The notes: generated by a model not told the origin, from the sequence alone. Shown: positions 42,349 to 51,182, numbered from the stretch's first letter. The stretch: DNA of 64,000 bases from Chitinophaga sp. CF418 (GCF_900142925.1 NZ_FRCN01000018.1:110090-174089); one strand, 5' to 3'. Numbers and translations: made by a program.

Positions 42349-43476
42349 TTATCGTGTTACATTCCGCAGAAACCTATCCACCGCATAAGTAGACAGCTGT
42401 CCGCCCGGACCTTTCAGGTTATAATCAAATCCATGTGTGGCCCAGGGCAGGGAAAGGAAGAAATGTTTAACACCATTGCTGCTCAATCGTTTATTAAGCC
42501 GTATACTGTGCTCATAAGCCACCAGTACATCGTTCTCTCCATGTATAATAAGCGTAGGCACCGCATGTTGATCCGCAAATTCTATTGGTGAACTGGCGGC
42601 ATAATTGTTCGGGACAGCACTGTAAGTACCTCCCAGGTAATTCTCCAGTACTTTACGCGAATCCATCACCAGGGGATTGGCCGGCAGGGAGTATCCCCAC
42701 ACCATATCCGCCGGGCCATAGAAATCTATGACGCCTTTTAGTCCTGGTACCTTTTGACGGTATGCCGACAGCAATGCGATCTGTGCTCCGGCGGAGCGGC
42801 CAAGGAGCACAAAGTTGCTGGTATCTATCTGAAGAACCGCCGCATGTTCGCGGAGGTAGTCCATGGCGGTGTATACATCTTCTATCGGGGTAGGACAACG
42901 ATAAGCAGGCGCCAGCCTGTAATTGACGGATGCTACATGGTAGCCTGCCTGCGCCAGGTAATTATTCAGTTCTGGTAATTGTTTGCTGTCTCCACTGCTC
43001 CAGGAACCCCCATGTATCACGACTACACAGGGCCGCAGGCCTGGCCGTTGCGCCGGATAAAAATCCAGTGTGGAAGAAGGCAGGTCATCCTTACGGTAAG
43101 TAAGTGTCTTCGAAGGGACCGGTTGCTGCGGATAGTCTGTCAGCATGGTCAGGAGGCTGAATGGCGGTATGCCGCTGTTATGATCATTTTCTCCCAGGGC
43201 GGTATCCATTGCTGCAGGCAGCTCTTTAGCCATTACATAGGCCCTGAAAATGGGGGAAAGGAGTATAAAGAGGGTGATGATTCCCAGCAAGGTACCTGCC
43301 AGCTGATATTTCGTGGAAATGAACCCCGCCACCAGTAGTACAAAGGTGATCGTGATAAATACCCACGCAAATTCGGCCACACCAATTGCCAGCAGCCATA
43401 AATGATAGGTAGGCGCTCTAAAGACGGCTAAAAGGGATACCAGGAAAGCGATGAAAATTAATGTCAAACGGATCAT
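42349..43476 (-). CDS. Membrane-anchored alpha/beta hydrolase (BD-FAE/esterase-like)
   Basis: A 375-residue protein with about three N-terminal transmembrane helices (1-85, for example FIAFLVSLLAVF and LAGTLLGIITLFILLSPIF) and a C-terminal esterase domain. Oxyanion-hole motif VVIHGGSWSSGDSK, nucleophile elbow LLGRSAGAQIA, acid in IHGENDVLVAYE and the catalytic His in WATHGFDYN. The HGG and GxSxG pair is typical of esterases of the hormone-sensitive lipase/feruloyl esterase type. The helices suggest an inner-membrane enzyme. ATG 43476 is chosen over the TTG at 43482. Divergent from the HxlR regulator at 43681. Confidence 0.88.
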   Translation of the reverse strand: MIRLTLIFIAFLVSLLAVFRAPTYHLWLLAIGVAEFAWVFITITFVLLVAGFISTKYQLAGTLLGIITLFILLSPIFRAYVMAKELPAAMDTALGENDHNSGIPPFSLLTMLTDYPQQPVPSKTLTYRKDDLPSSTLDFYPAQRPGLRPCVVVIHGGSWSSGDSKQLPELNNYLAQAGYHVASVNYRLAPAYRCPTPIEDVYTAMDYLREHAAVLQIDTSNFVLLGRSAGAQIALLSAYRQKVPGLKGVIDFYGPADMVWGYSLPANPLVMDSRKVLENYLGGTYSAVPNNYAASSPIEFADQHAVPTLIIHGENDVLVAYEHSIRLNKRLSSNGVKHFFLSLPWATHGFDYNLKGPGGQLSTYAVDRFLRNVTR

Positions 43477-43680
43477 ATTCAATTTTTACTGCACAGATAA
43501 TGCCTGCCTGCCATTCCTGCCGGAACAAGCGTATAAGGGCGGCTTTATTGTCAGATGGTTTGTTTTGCGTAAAGATACGAATGAAGCGTTTTCCAGCCGT
43601 CCAGCCATCCATCCAAAACCGCTTTGACTTCTAAGACAATCGCAGTAAATTGAGGGAATCGTATAAAAAAATGTGTGTAT

Positions 43681-44049
43681 ATGGCTGAAAGAAAAACGAA
43701 TTCATCAAATTTCCAGAACCAGTCTTACCTGGAAAGTAAATGTCCGCTGAATGAGTTGCTCTTTACAATGAGCAGGCGGTGGACTACAGACGTCCTCTTT
43801 TGCATAGAGGAAGGTAATAACCGTTTTTCCGGTATCCGTGAAGAGCTGGCCTATATTACCGACCATATTTTATCAGACAGGCTGAAAACCCTGGAAAAAA
43901 GCGGATTAATTACCCGTCATCAGTTTCCGGGCATGCCCCCCAAAGTGACCTACGCACTGACCGAACATGGTGTAGAACTGTGTAATCTGTTAAGTAAACT
44001 ATGTGATTTTTCAAGTCTGATTTACGAAGACAAGGCCCTCTCTGCCTGA
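43681..44049 (+). CDS. HxlR family transcriptional regulator
   Basis: A 122-residue HxlR-type winged-helix regulator. CPLNELLFTMSRRWTTDVLF is the family opening with its conserved Cys, then GNNRFSGIREELAYITDHIL-SDRLKTLEKSGLI, the recognition and wing region, and VTYALTEHGVELCNLL. Such proteins often sense reactive aldehydes, quinones or redox state through the Cys. ATG 43681 is chosen over GTG 43675. Probable target: the divergent esterase gene or the downstream serine hydrolase. Confidence 0.9.
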   Translation: MAERKTNSSNFQNQSYLESKCPLNELLFTMSRRWTTDVLFCIEEGNNRFSGIREELAYITDHILSDRLKTLEKSGLITRHQFPGMPPKVTYALTEHGVELCNLLSKLCDFSSLIYEDKALSA

Positions 44050-44125
44050 GCAGTTGGCGTCCACGTTATGAAGAACTACGGATTTAAGTAATCTTTCGTT
44101 ATTTTAGGCTAACTAAACATCCACA

Positions 44126-45943
44126 ATGAAAAGAGTTAGCCTGTATCTAAGCCTCTTGCTGGCCTCTCTCTGCGCCAGCGCTCAAACTACTGATAAACAG
44201 CAGCAACAACGTTTTGCCGGTATAGACAAGATCGTGGAGAAGGTCTTACAGGACTGGCACGCCGCAGGTGTCGCCATCGCCGTCGTGGAGAAGGATAAGA
44301 TCATCTATTCCAAAGGGTTTGGTTACCGGGATTATGAGAAAAAACTGCCCGTTACGCCCAACACCGTTTTTGCCATCGGCTCCTGTACCAAGGCTTTTAC
44401 TTCCGGCCTGCTCGGCGTGTTAAGGCAGGAAGGTAAGCTGGATTTCGAAACCCCTGTACGTCAATATCTCCCGGAGCTTGTATTCAACAATGACGATCTG
44501 AATGCGCATGTCACCCTACGTGATATGATGAGCCACCGTACCGGCTTGTCCCGCTATGACCTGTCCTGGTATTATTTCGGCGCTACCACCAGGGACTCCC
44601 TTTTGTATCGCATCCGGTATATGGTGCCTAACGAACTATTACGGTATAAGTGGCAGTACAACAATTTTATGTTCATGGCACAGGGAGTTGTGGCTGAAAA
44701 GCTGACTGGCAGAAGCTGGGAGGAGAACATTAAGACGCGCATCTTCGATAGTCTGGGTATGTCCCACAGCACTACCTCCCTGGCAGGCTTTAAAATGGAA
44801 GATGCATCCTTAGGATATGATGTTGTAAAAGATAGTGTGATTAAAAAGGTACCGTATAAGAATATCACCGTTATAGGCCCTGCCGGCAGTATCAACAGCT
44901 GTGTGAATGATATGGCTAAATGGGTGATGGCCTGGATCAATGGGGGTAAGTTAGACGGAAAACAGGTACTGCCTGCGGTTTATGTGACAGAAGCCACCAG
45001 TGCGCAGATGCCAATCGGCGGTGGCAGGCCCGGTAAAGAGATGCCAGATATACATGGAGGCAGTTATGGCCTGGGGTGGATGTTGTCTACTTATCATGGA
45101 CATTACCTGGTGGAACATGGCGGTAATATAGATGGATTTTCCGCCAGTACCTGCTTTTACCCTTCTGACAGCATCGGTATTATTATCCTGAGCAATCAAA
45201 GCGGTTCCCGGGTACCATCCCTTCTCAGAAACATATTCTCAGACAGATTATTAGGGGTGAAATACTATGCCTGGAATGATACTGCAGTGAAGAAGCTGAA
45301 TGACATGAGAGCGAAACAAAAGGACGATAAAAAGAAAGATACAGCTATTGCCAGGGTGAAGGGTGCAGATGTGATCCGTAAAGATCTGAAGGATTATACC
45401 GGTAACTATACCAGTAATGCTTTTGGTAAGTTTGAAGTGATTATGGAGAACGACTCATTGTTTGTATTACTGCCGGAGAGCAAGGAGTATCTTAAACACG
45501 TCTCCTACGATGTTTTTCAGACATATACCGTAGATAAAGAAACGGGTATAGACAGTACGGAAGGTGGCACAAAGGTAAAGTTCAATCCCGATATCAACGG
45601 CGATATTGCCAGTGCAGAAGCAGACCTCAACGTAAAGGATCCTGTGATATTCAACAGAACAGTGAAAGCCCTGCCGCTTGGTAAAACAACATTACAGAAG
45701 TACATCGGTATATATATATTCGGTGGCATGGAAGCAACTGTTCATATCAAAGGAGATAGTCAGTTGATGCTGGATGTACCAGGACAAACAGACTATACGC
45801 TGGTGCCTGTTGAAAAAGATAAATTCAGCCTGAAAGATGTGAGCGGCTTTTCGATAGAATTCAGTGTAAATGAGAAAGGAGAAGTGACGGGGTTGACATC
45901 CATTCAGCCAAATGGAAGGTTCAAGGCAGAGAAGAAGAAATGA
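44126..45943 (+). CDS. Serine hydrolase (beta-lactamase / D-aminopeptidase family)
   Basis: A 605-residue exported hydrolase with signal peptide (ends ASAQ|TT, about residue 20). The penicillin-binding fold carries the SxxK nucleophile motif SCTK at S86-K89, a Tyr-x-Asn-type motif in WQYNNFMFM, and a third motif region HGGNIDGFSA. About residues 430-605 form an added C-terminal region (YTGNYTSNAFGKFEVIMEND, QKYIGIYIFGG) of the DUF3471 type. Family members range from D-amino-acid peptidases to esterases; the extra domain is common in Bacteroidota class C-like proteins. It ends in a perfect palindrome. Confidence 0.9.
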   Translation: MKRVSLYLSLLLASLCASAQTTDKQQQQRFAGIDKIVEKVLQDWHAAGVAIAVVEKDKIIYSKGFGYRDYEKKLPVTPNTVFAIGSCTKAFTSGLLGVLRQEGKLDFETPVRQYLPELVFNNDDLNAHVTLRDMMSHRTGLSRYDLSWYYFGATTRDSLLYRIRYMVPNELLRYKWQYNNFMFMAQGVVAEKLTGRSWEENIKTRIFDSLGMSHSTTSLAGFKMEDASLGYDVVKDSVIKKVPYKNITVIGPAGSINSCVNDMAKWVMAWINGGKLDGKQVLPAVYVTEATSAQMPIGGGRPGKEMPDIHGGSYGLGWMLSTYHGHYLVEHGGNIDGFSASTCFYPSDSIGIIILSNQSGSRVPSLLRNIFSDRLLGVKYYAWNDTAVKKLNDMRAKQKDDKKKDTAIARVKGADVIRKDLKDYTGNYTSNAFGKFEVIMENDSLFVLLPESKEYLKHVSYDVFQTYTVDKETGIDSTEGGTKVKFNPDINGDIASAEADLNVKDPVIFNRTVKALPLGKTTLQKYIGIYIFGGMEATVHIKGDSQLMLDVPGQTDYTLVPVEKDKFSLKDVSGFSIEFSVNEKGEVTGLTSIQPNGRFKAEKKK

Positions 45944-45949
45944 TAAATA

Positions 45950-46011
45950 AAGTAGTTATAAATAGCAACGGCCGCGAAGATCTTCGCGGCCGTTGCTATT
46001 TATAACTACTT
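45950..46011. terminator. Perfect 62-bp palindrome between convergent genes
   Basis: Arms of 31 bp (45950-45980 and 45981-46011) match without a mismatch, with the centre GAAGATCTTC. It lies 7 bp after the serine hydrolase stop and 5 bp before the end of the convergent YceI gene. The GC-rich core and AT-rich ends would yield a long hairpin in either transcript, so a bidirectional terminator is likely. Arm length and lack of a mismatch are unusual. Confidence 0.8.
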
Positions 46012-46015
46012 CATC

Positions 46016-46678
46016 TTATTTCATTGCTTTCAGCCTGAACTCAATATTCACAGCAGAATTGATCAGCTTATCCTGCATGGATTTGTCCGCTCTGTAGGTC
46101 ATTCCCCAGAGGGTCCGGTCAATATTGAAGTTGGCCAGGGCTGTTATCACGCCGTTTTCAAACTTGATGATAGCAGGGAAGGAGATATTTTTAGTGATAT
46201 TCTTGATGGTCAGATTACCTTGTACTGTATAATTTGCGTTCTTCATTAATACTTCATTCCCTACAGAAGGAGAAAAATCGGATACACTGGTGATTTCGAA
46301 GGTAGCTACCGGGAATTTGGTCACATCAAAGAACAGCGGACCTTTCAACTCGTTTTCCAGTTTACGCTTCAGGATAGTATCTGTTTTAGACAGGTCTATA
46401 TTTTCGAGGGAATTCATTTTTATAATGATATTTCCGCCGGTAATAACCTTGTCTTTTACCAACAGCTTTCCTTCCTGTACCTTAAAAAGGCCAATATGTT
46501 TACCGGTAGGCTTGGTGCCGATCCACTGTATCTCGCTGTTAACGGTATCTACCTTGTATGGGCTGCCTTCGCTCTCTTTTACCGGATGAGCTTCTGTAAT
46601 GGTTGCTTTATCAGCTTTGGGCGCCTGTTCGCAGGCAGCCACAAAAATGATCAGCATGATGGAAAGTATATATTTCAT
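46016..46678 (-). CDS. YceI-family lipoprotein
   Basis: A 220-residue lipoprotein (start MKYILSIMLIIFVAACEQ; lipobox FVAAC). The body is a YceI lipocalin-like barrel (about 45-218): VNSEIQWIGTKPTGKHIGLF at the start, MNSLENIDL, and NFNIDRTLWGMTYRADKSMQD near the end. YceI proteins bind isoprenoid quinones or other amphiphiles in the periplasm. The C-terminal RTLWGMTY motif is complete. ATG 46678 is used rather than 46684 (two residues longer). Confidence 0.92.
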   Translation of the reverse strand: MKYILSIMLIIFVAACEQAPKADKATITEAHPVKESEGSPYKVDTVNSEIQWIGTKPTGKHIGLFKVQEGKLLVKDKVITGGNIIIKMNSLENIDLSKTDTILKRKLENELKGPLFFDVTKFPVATFEITSVSDFSPSVGNEVLMKNANYTVQGNLTIKNITKNISFPAIIKFENGVITALANFNIDRTLWGMTYRADKSMQDKLINSAVNIEFRLKAMK

Positions 46679-46693
46679 AAACAAATTATTCGG

Positions 46694-48352
46694 TCAGCTA
46701 CCGGCCACTTCCCGGTTTCCTACCCACACAAATCTTCTTAGTATGAATTCCGGGTTGGTGAAGCTCGCATTTCCCGCAGGATTACCTCCCGTCACATGAA
46801 AATCAGAGAATGCCGCGTGTTGGTTTACCCAGATGAATCCGGTAAAGTTAAATGATACTGGTGTAAATACGTTATTCATCTCCTCAGTTATCTTTTCTTT
46901 CACTTCCGGGCTGGTTGTATAGGCAGCGCAGGTAATGGCTCCATGCTGCTGTGCCATCTGCCGGGCCAGCTGTATAGACTCATTGGTATCCTTTGTTTTT
47001 ATCAGCAACAAAACCGGGCCAAATAATTCCTGTTCGAAGATATGTTTGTCCGCACTTCCTACTTCCAGTATGGCTGGCGTACAACCACGTGCATGGGTAA
47101 ACTCTTCATTCACCAGCGGTTGTCCTTCGAGGATTACTTTTGCACCCAGTTTGCCGGCATTATGGGCCCTTTCCAGCGTGTTTTCGTTCTGTAAGGCTCC
47201 AAGTGTACCTGCGCCCATTTTAGGGTTGTTTACGAGGCTTACAACAGCATCTCTGAATTTCTGTACCACATCATCAAAGGAAAGTTTACCCCCGGCGGTG
47301 GTAATACCCGTTGCGGGGATGAAAAAGTTCTGTGGAGCGGTACACATTTGTCCGGAATAGAGAGACACGGAGAATGCCAGGTTCTGCATTACGGCATCAA
47401 TATCTGCTACGCTGTCCAGTATAACGGAGTTGACTCCGGCCTTTTCTGTGAAAACGGTCTTGTTGGACAGTGATTCCACATAATTCCCAAACTGGCTGCT
47501 GCCAGTGTAGTCTATCAGCTGGATGCCGGGATGTTCACACAGCATCTTTGTGACAGGGGCAGCGGAAGTATCTGGCGCCAGCTGGCAGAGATTAGGACTA
47601 AAGCCCTTTTCCTGCAATACCTGCTGGATAGCGCTTACCACTATGGCAATAGGCAGGATGGCTTTAGGGTGTGGCTTTACGATCACCGGATTGCCCGTTA
47701 CCAGGTCGGCATAAATGCCGGGTAGTGAATTCCATACCGGGAAGGTGGAACAGCCGATCACCAGTCCTACGCCCTTGGGAATAGCCCGGAAATTCTTTTT
47801 CAGTTGCAGGGAGGTCTTACCCATGGGTTTTTCCCAGAGCAGGGAAGCGGGGTAGCGGTTACCTTCATAGTACCCCATGGCGATCGCTTCCAGGGCCCTG
47901 TCATTGGCATGAGGGCCGGATGCCTGGAAACTCATCATGAAACTCTGGCCGGTGGTATGCATAGTGGCATAAGCGATATCAAAGAAGCGCTCTTTGATAC
48001 TCTCCAGGGTTTCTACCAGGATATCGGCACGTACGTCTACCTGTGTGTTACGCCATTGCGGAGCTGCGGCTATCGCCCTGCTCACCAGCTCATCAGCGGT
48101 GAAAAGGGGATAGGTGATACCCAGGGATTCCTGGGTAAAAGGAGATACTTCTTCTCCCGCCCAGGTAGTTTCTCCTGTTTGCAGCAGTTGCTTATAAGGC
48201 TTCTGCAGCAGGTCCTTATAACGGGCTTCGCCTTGCTCTGCTGCATTTTCGCCATAGGCTTTAGGGTGTTCCGGGTACTGCGAATAGAAAGCCCGTTCAT
48301 GATTCGCCTTTACGGCGCTTTCAATTGTGTTTTGGTGCTTGATGTTAAACAT
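46694..48352 (-). CDS. paaN: PaaN-like aldehyde dehydrogenase
   Basis: A 552-residue aldehyde dehydrogenase of the phenylacetic-acid PaaN type: PKGVGLVIGCSTFPVWNSLP, TGNPVIVKPHPKAILP, VFTEKAGVNSVILDS with the catalytic Glu, and SLYSGQMCTAPQNFF carrying catalytic Cys337. It lacks the C-terminal MaoC-like hydratase of PaaZ. PaaN is expected to oxidise the semialdehyde released after ring cleavage. No other paa genes are in the window, so its pathway membership is not proved; it could serve another CoA-independent aldehyde. Confidence 0.88.
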   Translation of the reverse strand: MFNIKHQNTIESAVKANHERAFYSQYPEHPKAYGENAAEQGEARYKDLLQKPYKQLLQTGETTWAGEEVSPFTQESLGITYPLFTADELVSRAIAAAPQWRNTQVDVRADILVETLESIKERFFDIAYATMHTTGQSFMMSFQASGPHANDRALEAIAMGYYEGNRYPASLLWEKPMGKTSLQLKKNFRAIPKGVGLVIGCSTFPVWNSLPGIYADLVTGNPVIVKPHPKAILPIAIVVSAIQQVLQEKGFSPNLCQLAPDTSAAPVTKMLCEHPGIQLIDYTGSSQFGNYVESLSNKTVFTEKAGVNSVILDSVADIDAVMQNLAFSVSLYSGQMCTAPQNFFIPATGITTAGGKLSFDDVVQKFRDAVVSLVNNPKMGAGTLGALQNENTLERAHNAGKLGAKVILEGQPLVNEEFTHARGCTPAILEVGSADKHIFEQELFGPVLLLIKTKDTNESIQLARQMAQQHGAITCAAYTTSPEVKEKITEEMNNVFTPVSFNFTGFIWVNQHAAFSDFHVTGGNPAGNASFTNPEFILRRFVWVGNREVAGS

Positions 48353-48392
48353 ATGTGGAATTTGTGGATTGATTACCTGTTAAATGGTCCAA

Positions 48393-49472
48393 TCACCTGG
48401 CCAATGAAAACTTGTTGTCATTGTAATATTCGTCCGGTCTTAGTTTCAATGGGTGATTACGTTGATATTGCAGAAAAGTGTCATATTCTGCTTTATGCAT
48501 GGTGGTCCAGGCTCTATATGCCGGCTGATTGGCTACCGGGCCGAAGATCCACTGGTTATAGGCTTCAAACATACCCTGTTTCAACAGGCTACGCTGAAAG
48601 TCAAATAGTGCGTACGGGAACTTTACACCGGCAAAGTTGTACCAGTCCAGGAGGAAACGGGTACGCAGCATGATCAGTGTTTCCGGATCAATGCCTGACA
48701 TCACCACACTGGCCTGTTTACCCATAGAAGCTTTGTAGGAATTGATGAAGTCAGGGCCTGATTTCTTTCTGCCTTTCTGATCGTTCTCTTCTTCTATTGC
48801 CTTCGCCAGCAGGGTAGGATCGTTGTACAAAGATTTATAAGCGTCCAGCAGGAGGTTCCTTACTTCTGCCGTACGGGCGGTGTAGCTTTCCAGGTTCACA
48901 AATATCTCCCCATAAATGATCACCCACACAGGATTGTTCATGTACGCATAAGCCTTGATGGCGTTGTAATAGTTACTGGAGAAATTAGGCGCTTTTTCTA
49001 TGCCCTTCAGGTAACTGCCCATACCTCCTTCAAATACTTTCAGGAACATGAGCAACTGTCCGTTGTCATTATACAGTTCCCCGCTTTCCGGGAATTTACG
49101 CAAGGCCTTTTCATACAGCTTCTGGGCTGTTTTCCATTCCTGCCTGGATTGATAAATGTTCCCCGCTATCTGGAAAGTCTGTTCGTCAGCTTCTTTCTTG
49201 TTCAGCAGGGGTTCTATGATGTTCCTGGCTTTGTTCATATCTCCCTGGAGATAGTAGGCAAAGCCGAGTTGTTTCTTGAACTCAATGTTGTCCGGCTCCT
49301 GTTGTAATGCCTGGTTCAATACCAGGATAGCATTGGAATAGTCGCCGTCACGTATAAATCCTGTGGCTGTAGTATACAATTCCCGCGCATCCTGGGCGGA
49401 CGCACTTATTACGGATGAAAATAATATGGCCGTAAATAAGCCCATTTTCAATAAAGATGCCCTCATATTCAT
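48393..49472 (-). CDS. Exported TPR protein
   Basis: A 359-residue protein, start MNMRASLLKMGLF (49472; the Met at 49466 is also possible). The signal peptide ends SASAQ|DA. Residues about 25-170 hold four to five tetratricopeptide units (ARELYTTATGFIRDGDYSNA, LVLNQALQQEPDNIEFKKQL, AQKLYEKALRKFPESGELYN). The C-terminal half is helical with LRTRFLLDWYNFAGVKFPYA and no known domain. Probably a periplasmic or outer-membrane-attached scaffold. Upstream frame to 49595 contains repeats and is not coding. Confidence 0.85.
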   Translation of the reverse strand: MNMRASLLKMGLFTAILFSSVISASAQDARELYTTATGFIRDGDYSNAILVLNQALQQEPDNIEFKKQLGFAYYLQGDMNKARNIIEPLLNKKEADEQTFQIAGNIYQSRQEWKTAQKLYEKALRKFPESGELYNDNGQLLMFLKVFEGGMGSYLKGIEKAPNFSSNYYNAIKAYAYMNNPVWVIIYGEIFVNLESYTARTAEVRNLLLDAYKSLYNDPTLLAKAIEEENDQKGRKKSGPDFINSYKASMGKQASVVMSGIDPETLIMLRTRFLLDWYNFAGVKFPYALFDFQRSLLKQGMFEAYNQWIFGPVANQPAYRAWTTMHKAEYDTFLQYQRNHPLKLRPDEYYNDNKFSLAR

Positions 49473-49549
49473 GCCTGTCAGACGTTTGCTGTAAAAATAA
49501 AGAAAAAATGTGCCAAACACGCAGAAGGGCTGGGAGAAAGCCCTGTTTC

Positions 49550-49589
49550 TTCTCTGCGTCTTCTCTGCTTGTTCTCTGCTTGTTCTCTC
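49550..49589 (+). repeat. Second 11-bp tandem pyrimidine repeat
   Basis: TTCTCTGCGTC at 49550-49560, TTCTCTGCTTG at 49561-49571 and again at 49572-49582, then TTCTCTC at 49583-49589: three full units and a partial one in strict 11-bp phase. A small GGGCT/AGCCC hairpin precedes it (about 49526-49543). Same period and pyrimidine bias as the repeat at 19628, but a different sequence. Confidence 0.8.
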
Positions 49590-49642
49590 AGGCATTCTGG
49601 TTAAAATGACTTCAAAGGGGCGGGCTTCGCCTGCGATTCGGT

Positions 49643-49752
49643 GGAGACTATAGCCTATAGGCTCTCTAGTCCTGCATTACAATGGCTTTTGTATAGCGTT
49701 GGCTATAGAACAGTGCCTATAAAGCTATAGTAAAGCGCCTATAGGCTATAGG
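49643..49752. repeat. Cluster of CTATAG palindromes in a nested inverted repeat
   Basis: CTATAGCCTATAGGC (49648-49662) is the exact reverse complement of GCCTATAGGCTATAG (49737-49751). The segment between them holds a TATAGC-GTTG-GCTATA hairpin (49692-49707) and two further copies. In all there are six exact CTATAG (49648, 49655, 49703, 49725, 49739, 49746) and one CTATAA (49717). It resembles a multi-branched RNA or a REP/MITE-type element. No open frame runs through it. Confidence 0.75.
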
Positions 49753-49803
49753 TCCTATTGAATATCAAGGCCATCTTAAGGCGATTGATAGGGTACTAAC
49801 AGG

Positions 49804-49843
49804 AACGCCTGCCAGGAAGTACGGGTACTTACCGGCAGGCGTT
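49804..49843. promoter_or_regulatory. Long hairpin downstream of the DUF1015 gene
   Basis: AACGCCTGCC at 49804-49813 pairs with GGCAGGCGTT at 49834-49843, and an inner AAGTAC/GTACTT pair extends the stem. On the minus strand it follows the DUF1015 stop by 20 bp. There is no U tract, so it may be a transcript-stabilising hairpin rather than a classic terminator. Confidence 0.5.
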
Positions 49844-49863
49844 ATAACGTATGGTAAAGAAAT

Positions 49864-51105
49864 TTAAATCGTCTGGGAAATAAGCCCGTCGCGCAGTTTA
49901 GGTTCGAACCAGGTGCTTTTCGGAGGCATTACATTGCCACTGTCTGCAATGTCGAACAACTGCTGGATAGTAACCGGATAAAGGGCAAAAGCGACCTTCA
50001 TTTCACCGCTGTCCACTCTTTTCACCAGCTCGTGCAAGCCACGGATACCGCCTACGAAGTCAATACGCTTGTCGGTGCGCTGGTCTTTAATACCCAGGAT
50101 CTTGTCCAGGACATTATTGGAGAGAATGGTCACATCCAGGATACCGATAGGATCTGTGGTATAGGTGCCTTCTTTGGCTACCAGGCGGTACCAGGTGCCT
50201 TCCAGGTACATGCTGAACTCGTGCAGCATAGAGGGCTGTTGTGGCAGGTGACCGATAGATTCTACGGTAAAGTCATATTCCAGGCGGGAAAGCAGCGCAT
50301 CTTTGGACAATCCGTTGAGGTCCTTTACCAGCCTGTTATAATCCAGGATCACCAGCTGGCTGGCAGGGAAGATGGTGGTCAGGAAGTAATTGGCAGAGTC
50401 ATCCATAGAGATCATCTGTTTTTCTTCAAATTCCTTCTGTACCAGGGATGCAGACGCTGCACGGTGATGGCCGTCGGCAATATAAGTGTGAGGTACTTTG
50501 GAAGCGAAAAGAGAAGTGATCTCATTGATAGCGGCAGTTTCATTCACTACCCAAACGGTGTGCTGGATACCGTCTGCAGCGGTGAAGTCGTACGCTGGTG
50601 CGTGAGCATGTACCCAATGCTCTATGAGGGAGTTCACTTCAGGAACGTCGTTATAGGCCAGGAACACATTGCCTGTCTGTGCACGGGTGGTTTTAATATT
50701 GTTGATACGGTCCAGTTCTTTATCAGGACGCGTAAATTCATGTTTTTTAATAATACCCATGTTATAATCAGATACGGATGATGCACACACCAGCCCTGTC
50801 TGTGTACGCCCATTCATGATAAGGCGATAGATGTAATAGGCGGGAGCATTATCGTGGAACAGGGTTCCTTCTTTGATGAATTTCTGCAGATTCTCTGCGG
50901 CTTTATCATATACAGCCTGGCTGTGTACATCGATACCTTCCGGAAGGTCAATTTCCGATTTGGAAACATGGTAAAACGAGTACTGGTTACCGGCAGCTTC
51001 TGCTTTGGCCTCTGCTGCGCTAAGCACATCGTAAGGGCGTGCAGCTACTTTGTCTGCAAGTTCCGGAGTAGGTCTTAGTCCTCTGAACGGTCTGATGATT
51101 GCCAT
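49864..51105 (-). CDS. DUF1015 family protein
   Basis: A 413-residue cytoplasmic protein, start MAIIRPFRGLRPTPELADKV at 51105. DUF1015 marks: RPFRGLRP, AARPYDVLSAAEA, YYIYRLIMNGRTQTGLV, KKHEFTRPDKELDRINNIK, and YIADGHHRAASA near residue 215, a conserved acid/His motif that suggests an active or ligand site. In many Bacteroidota genomes the gene travels with serC and serA; here serC lies immediately upstream on the same strand with its own terminator between, and serA is absent. The biochemical role is unknown. Confidence 0.88.
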   Translation of the reverse strand: MAIIRPFRGLRPTPELADKVAARPYDVLSAAEAKAEAAGNQYSFYHVSKSEIDLPEGIDVHSQAVYDKAAENLQKFIKEGTLFHDNAPAYYIYRLIMNGRTQTGLVCASSVSDYNMGIIKKHEFTRPDKELDRINNIKTTRAQTGNVFLAYNDVPEVNSLIEHWVHAHAPAYDFTAADGIQHTVWVVNETAAINEITSLFASKVPHTYIADGHHRAASASLVQKEFEEKQMISMDDSANYFLTTIFPASQLVILDYNRLVKDLNGLSKDALLSRLEYDFTVESIGHLPQQPSMLHEFSMYLEGTWYRLVAKEGTYTTDPIGILDVTILSNNVLDKILGIKDQRTDKRIDFVGGIRGLHELVKRVDSGEMKVAFALYPVTIQQLFDIADSGNVMPPKSTWFEPKLRDGLISQTI

Positions 51106-51126
51106 GATATTAAAATTGTTAGGCCG

Positions 51127-51134
51127 CAAAAGTA
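51127..51134 (-). promoter_or_regulatory. Candidate -7 box for the DUF1015 gene
   Basis: TACTTTTG on the minus strand (TAnnTTTG), 21 bp before the start at 51105. With the terminator after serC, it supports independent transcription. Confidence 0.45.
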
Positions 51135-51182
51135 ACTAATTAATTTTTCCCGTCTAAGTACTTGTCTGTGTTTAGATTGCTG

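Larger units (their letters stand above)
49473..49863. other. Structured intergenic region 49473-49863
   Basis: This 391-bp gap between two minus-strand genes holds the second 11-bp repeat, the CTATAG cluster and the 49804 hairpin. No plausible coding frame of its own was found; the long frame extending from the TPR gene covers repeats only. Confidence 0.6.

Noticed and set aside
47804..48673. 289-codon open frame antisense to PaaN and the end of the TPR gene
   Set aside because: It runs opposite two genes with clear family motifs. Its translation is Cys/His-rich without domains, and its position is explained by codon bias of the opposite strand.
49472..49595. Upstream extension of the TPR gene (41 residues)
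   Set aside because: The extension is translated from the 11-bp repeat region and precedes a normal signal peptide, so it is not coding.
50032..50781. 249-codon open frame antisense to the DUF1015 gene
   Set aside because: Overlaps a well-supported gene along its whole length and shows no protein family motif.
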